Source of the DNA: Verticillium longisporum
Lineage: Eukaryota; Ascomycota; Sordariomycetes; Glomerellales; Plectosphaerellaceae
Reading direction: 5' to 3'
Length of the DNA stretch: 64,000 nt
Assembly: GCA_019188255.1 (NCBI GenBank)
Contig: JAETXT010000001.1
Span: forward strand, 2,108,001-2,172,000
The notes under the pieces are model-generated. The model was not told where the DNA came from and made no database searches. It was given only the letters and a program-made list of their open reading frames with translations. Below, in pieces: positions 59,677 through 64,000 of this stretch. Made by a program: the position numbers and the translations under genes. Within the stretch, counting starts at the first letter, position 1. Each line of letters starts with the position of its first letter.

Positions 59677-60840
59677 CAGGGCCGTGTTCTTCGTGTGGCT
59701 GCTTGGCGTCTGGTCTATAGCATATTCGAACCCAATGTTTGGCTTCCATAAGACTCCATCAGCAGGGCTTCCTCGGTGCTTGTCTTGTGAAAACGCGGCG
59801 CCATGTTTCCTAGAAGTTAGGCAAAGAGGAACCTGTCGCGGCACGGCAAGTTATCGACCGCAGCAAGCAAGTGGCTGATCCAGGGGAGATATTCTGTCCA
59901 CGTGAACACCGTCTCCGCCACGCACTGGCAGAACGTGGTCTCCTTCGCAATCTCTTGCAAGTGTCAATGTCGATCGTCAGTCGCAAAAACTTCTCCCGAG
60001 AAAGCCCCTTCTGGTCTATGACCGAGTGCTCTCCTAGTGTACCTGCCATATGTGACGATCCCCCCTTCCCCTCGCCCTTTGCCCAGATGCGATCAAGGCA
60101 AGCTCCAAGCAGACAAATGGAGCATCGGGCCGAGCAACATGCCGGCCGCGAACAGGCCGACATGTGGCCTCGAAGTTAGCCCTCCACCCCCACGGGCTGC
60201 CACGATCGGTTCGGTGGTCCAAGTGAACACGGGGGCCTCGCTTAAGATTTGCAGTACCTGCCTGCCGCTGGTGTTGCGCCCCCCTGCCTCCCCCGCGTTT
60301 GTTCGGCTCGGTTCGTTCCGAGAATCCTCTTCAATCGCGGGTTGAACAGGACGACCATGTCGGATAGATGTGACGACAAGCTTCATCGTGGACATGACCA
60401 AATGTTTGTCTCGGCCGACGAGTCGTGCTGAATGAGCCGATCAACGTGCCGCGTTTCTTGAGGCCGCTGGGGAATGGCGTTGCTCAAAACGACTTTGTCG
60501 ATGGCGGCCATCGCCGGCCATTCAGGGCAGCAGAACGTCAAGGATATGTCCTACCTGGTAGCAGCGCGGTCGAGTTGATTGCAGTGCCGCGCGCGCACGA
60601 CTGTTTAGGCGCAGACTGGATCACGACGATTCGTTCAAATGCAAAACATCATGAAAGAGAGCAGTGCCCAAACCAAGTAAGTCAGTCATCTTGACAGCGT
60701 TGCTGTTGATAGTTTCTTCATCTGCTCTACTCTTCCCGTGGTAAAAGGATGGAAGGTATCAATGTTGAACGGATAAGCCCCAGCGCCAATTTGTTGAAGA
60801 AATGCCACTCCTTCGCCATAATGCATTCAAAAATCAACCC
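59677..60840. other. Intergenic between convergent genes
   Basis: The 3' flanks of the ferric reductase and C1-THF synthase genes. No gene seen. Open frames are short and on both strands. Confidence 0.6.
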
Positions 60841-63800
60841 TTAGAATAAACCCTGGATCTCACCAGTCTCCACGTCAACGTCCACATTCAGGTAGCCAGG
60901 CGCGGTGGGCAGACCTGGAATGGTCTGGATGTCGGCAGCAAGCGCATACCTGTAACGTCGTCAGTACAATCATCTGCGGGGTATGTTGGAATTCGAGCAC
61001 GACTTACAGGTAGCCGGCTCCGGCGGCCATTCGCACGTCGCGGATGGGCACTGTGAAGCCCGTCGGGGCACCCTTGAGCTCGGGATCGTGAGAAAGCGAA
61101 TACTGGGTTTTGGCCACGCAAATGGGGAGGTTGCCGAAACCCTGCTTGGTGAACTGGTCGACCTTCTTCTGCGCCAGCTCGCTGAACTCGACCGCCGCAG
61201 CACCGTACATTTTTTTCCCGATGGCCTCGATGCGTTCCTGCACCGTGCCGTCAAGATCGTACAGCAGCTTGAAGTCCTTGGGCTTCTCACTCGCCGCGAT
61301 GACACCCTTGCCCAGCTCGACGGCACCCTTGCCGCCCTCGGCCCAGTGGTTCGCAAGAATGGCATCCTCGGCGCCAGCCTTGATGGACTCTTCCCGGATG
61401 ACGGCAATCTCAGCATCCGTATCAGTGGAGAATTTGTTGATGGCCACAACAACGGGAATGCCGTATGCTCGAGCGTTCTGGATGTGCTTGGCGAGGTTCA
61501 CACAGCCAGCGCGCAGAATATCCACGTTCTCCTCCTTGTACACAGCGTTCAAAGGCGCACCTGGAGAAATAGGGGGGCCGCCACCGTGCACCTTGAGAGC
61601 ACGAACTGTGGCCACGACGACGACGACATCGGGCACCAGTCCGGAGGCGCGGCACTTGATGTTGAAGAAGCGCTCACCGCCCATGGTGAAATCGAAACCT
61701 GCCTCGGTAACGACGAAGCCGGCCTTTTCGGCAGGGTCCTCGTCTGCTTCTGTGCCCACAAGCTTCAACGCCATCTTGTCAGCGAGCACAGAGCTGTTAC
61801 CGATGCTGATGTTCGCGAAGGGCCCGGCGTGAACAAAGACTGGGGTGCCTTCCAGGGTCTGCATCAGGTTGGGCTTGATAGCGTCCCTCATGAGAGCCGT
61901 CAATGCGCCGCCAGCACCAATGTCGTCGCAAGACAGGGGATCTCCGCACCTGGAGCTGGCGTCGACCATGCGGCCACGCCTTGCCCGAAGATCGCTCAGG
62001 CCCGTGCTGAGGGCCAGGATGGCCCTGCCCACACAGGCGACAGAAATATCGAAACCGGACTCACGCGTCTGACCCTTCTCCGTCGCGGCTGTGCCAACAG
62101 TGATTCCACGCAGGTGGCGATCATTCACATCCAGAACACGGCGCCAAGTGATAGTCTCAGGGTCGATATCCAGACGCGCGAAGCGACTGATTTCTTCCTC
62201 TGTAAGATCATCAGGGTTGGTCTTGTCAATGCCAAGCTTCTTCAGGCGACGGAACATGACAGGCGCAAAGGTACGCTTGCCGTTCTTTGCGGGGACAAGG
62301 CGGCGGTACAGAGGTCCATCCTTCTGCGTGTTTTCATGGAAGATACGAGTCTCGATCGCAGCGGCGAGAAGGTTGTTCGCTGCTGTAATGGCATGGATAT
62401 CACCTGTCAAGTGCAGGTTGAATTCATCCATCGGAATGACCTGGCTGTAGCCTCCGCCAGCAGCACCGCCCTTGATTCCGAACGTTGGGCCCTGGCTGGG
62501 CTGACGGACGTTTCCGAAGGTGACACGGCCAAGGTGCGCGCCCAGAGCCTGGGCGAGACCCATTGTGGTGGTCGATTTGCCCTCGCCAAGAGGGGTTGGG
62601 GTGATACCAGTCACAACGACATACTTGCCGTTGCGACGGTGCTCCAGTCTCTTGAGCAGGTCGAGGTCAACCTTGGCCTTGTAGGCACCATAAGGCTCCA
62701 GCTCGTGCGAGGCAATGCCGACTTCCTTTGCGAGGCGGGTGATCTGTTTGGGGGTCTGGGCCCTGGAGACGTCAATGTCCGATGGCACCGGATCCTTCAG
62801 ATGGAGCGGCAGGGGTACAATCTTCCGCTGCCTCTGTCTCTCGAGGGATTGTGAGGCAGAGTCCACGACGTTTCTCAAAAGCATGGCAACGGTCATGGGC
62901 CCGACACCACCTGGCACAGGAGTAATATGCGACGCAACCTGCGAAGCAGATTCGAAGTCGACATCGCCAACTAGCCTCTGGCCAGACTTCTTCGTGTCGT
63001 CGGGGATGTAATTGGTGCCGACATCGATGACGACGGCACCCTTCTTCAGCCACTCGCCCTTGACGAAACCAGGTTGTCCAATGGCGGCAACAACAATGTC
63101 TGCTGCCTTGACGTGTTCCTCCAGGTTCGCGGTACGAGAGTGACAGACGGTGACAGTCGCGTCAGCGTGGCGCAGGAGGTAGCTGACGGGGCTTCCGACA
63201 ATATCACTCCGGCCAATGACCACGGCATTCTTGCCCTTCAAGTCGACGCCAGTCTGCTGGAGCAGAACCATGACACCCTTGGGAGTGCAAGGCACGAAGA
63301 GGGGCCGACCGCCCTTCTTGGCTAACTCGCCGATGTTGGTGGTGCCGAAACCGTCAACATCCTTTTCATCAGCGACGGCCGAAGTCACAGCGTATTCGTC
63401 AATGTGCTCAGGGACAGGCAGCTGAACCAGGATGCCGTGGACCTCAGGGTTGTTGTTCAGGCGGTAGATCTGATCGAGGAGCTCGGGCTCGGAGATGGTA
63501 GAGGGGAAGTGTAGCAATTCGCATTGAATGTTGGCCTAGCAAAATATGACATTGTCAGCGACTCATCTTAGCGACGATCGATGTGGCAAAAGGGTGGTGT
63601 ACCTCTTCGGCAGCTTTCAATTTCATGCGAACATAGGTGGCTGCGGGGTGATAAGTTTCAATGGGGATTTCCAGCGCGGGGGAGGGGTAGACGAACAAGA
63701 GTCAGACCGGTCACCAACTGCACAGCAAACACACAGTTAGCCTCGCCAAATCATGTGCAAAAACATTGAACAGCGAATTCACGCCGAGGACTTGCCTTGG

Positions 63801-63919
63801 ATAATCTTCAGCGAGGGCTGGAATCTGGGGTTGGCTTTCTGTCGCTCGAGAACCTCGGCAGCCAGATCCCCGCGGATCTTCTTCGCAATGGCTGTGCCAT
63901 CGATCTTGTTGGCAACCAT
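60841..63919 (-). CDS. ade3: C1-tetrahydrofolate synthase, trifunctional
   Basis: Interconverts one-carbon tetrahydrofolates: methylene-THF dehydrogenase, methenyl-THF cyclohydrolase and formyl-THF synthetase, feeding purines, thymidylate and methionine. Minus-strand exons: 63919-63796, 63717-63697 (21 nt), 63640-63603, 63535-61008 and 60949-60841, 939 residues, the normal length. Dehydrogenase/cyclohydrolase covers about 1-300: catalytic Tyr51 and Lys55 in [12 protein letters not shown], then [13 protein letters not shown] and [16 protein letters not shown]. The synthetase covers about 320-939, with the ATP-binding TPLGEGKST at about 375 and [14 protein letters not shown]. There is no N-terminal presequence ([15 protein letters not shown]), so it is probably the cytosolic Ade3 type. 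The first intron has a GC donor (AG|GCAAGT) rather than GT. The frame is intact. The promoter runs past the window's right edge. Confidence 0.96.
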
Positions 63920-64000
63920 GGTGCGTGCAGCTGTGGTAAAAGGCCGCGGGCGCCAGGTATAACGGTGAATGAACAGGGAAGAAACGCTCGAGACAAGTCG

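Noticed and set aside
60983..62854. 623-codon open frame on the plus strand
   Set aside because: It is antisense to the C1-THF synthase and exists because of the strong codon bias of that gene. Its sequence has no recognisable domain.
1..64000. Transposons, RIP-mutated repeats, CRISPR arrays, rRNA genes
   Set aside because: No transposase or reverse-transcriptase frames, long terminal repeats, AT-rich RIP islands, spaced direct repeats or rRNA sequence were recognised by eye. Very degenerate copies could have been missed.

Overview
The window is nuclear DNA of a filamentous ascomycete (Pezizomycotina, most likely a sordariomycete; Hypocreales is my guess). Short introns of about 50-110 nt with GTAAGT/GTATGT-like donors and CAG/TAG acceptors interrupt most genes. 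Coding sequence is C/G-rich at third codon positions. Gene-free stretches are long and carry short tandem repeats. The gene content is fungal: Psd2, Boi, Mhp1-like, RTA1-like, DUF6536, a Dal5-type permease and a ferric reductase. No transposon, gene cluster, CRISPR or viral element was recognised.

Layout, left to right: a type II phosphatidylserine decarboxylase (+, 895-4652); a small Ser/Pro-rich protein (-, 5873-6124); a Dal5-type MFS permease (+, 8249-9991); a DUF6536 membrane protein (+, 12277-14925); a large LRR protein of the Mhp1 type (-, 15755-19528); ribosomal protein uL18/Rpl5 (-, 21899-23049), divergent from a HAD-like hydrolase (+, 23558-24467); a Boi-type SH3-SAM-PH protein (-, 25086-28166), divergent from a SP-RING/MIZ zinc-finger protein (+, 30676-34017); an arrestin-like protein with a PPxY motif (+, 35517-37221); an alpha/beta hydrolase (-, 37537-38590); an RTA1-like membrane protein (+, 42597-44017); two proteins I do not recognise (+, 44689-45426 and 45876-49061); a GT31/Fringe-like glycosyltransferase (+, 50311-52111); a secreted FAD-linked oxidase (+, 52987-54759); a ferric reductase (+, 57664-59676); and trifunctional C1-tetrahydrofolate synthase (-, 60841-63919).

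The genes do not form a pathway. They are a mix of housekeeping functions (phospholipid synthesis, translation, one-carbon metabolism, polarity, SUMO/ubiquitin-linked regulation) and individually regulated accessory functions (permease, RTA1, FAD oxidase, ferric reductase).

The main technical observation is that seven of the conserved genes are broken by one- or two-base indels. Most lie in homopolymer runs, usually as a missing C or G, while the reading frame beyond each break is perfectly conserved. This looks like consensus error in the assembly rather than gene decay. Other points of interest are a GC-AG intron next to a 21-nt micro-exon in the C1-THF synthase, an ATG-only first exon in rpl5, an unusual cysteine cluster inside the SP-RING, and recurrent TAGGTACC-type arrays that occur only between genes. 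I see no clearly undescribed system. The best candidates for new biology are the 1061-residue coiled-coil protein, the 245-residue protein beside it and the 83-residue Ser/Pro protein.
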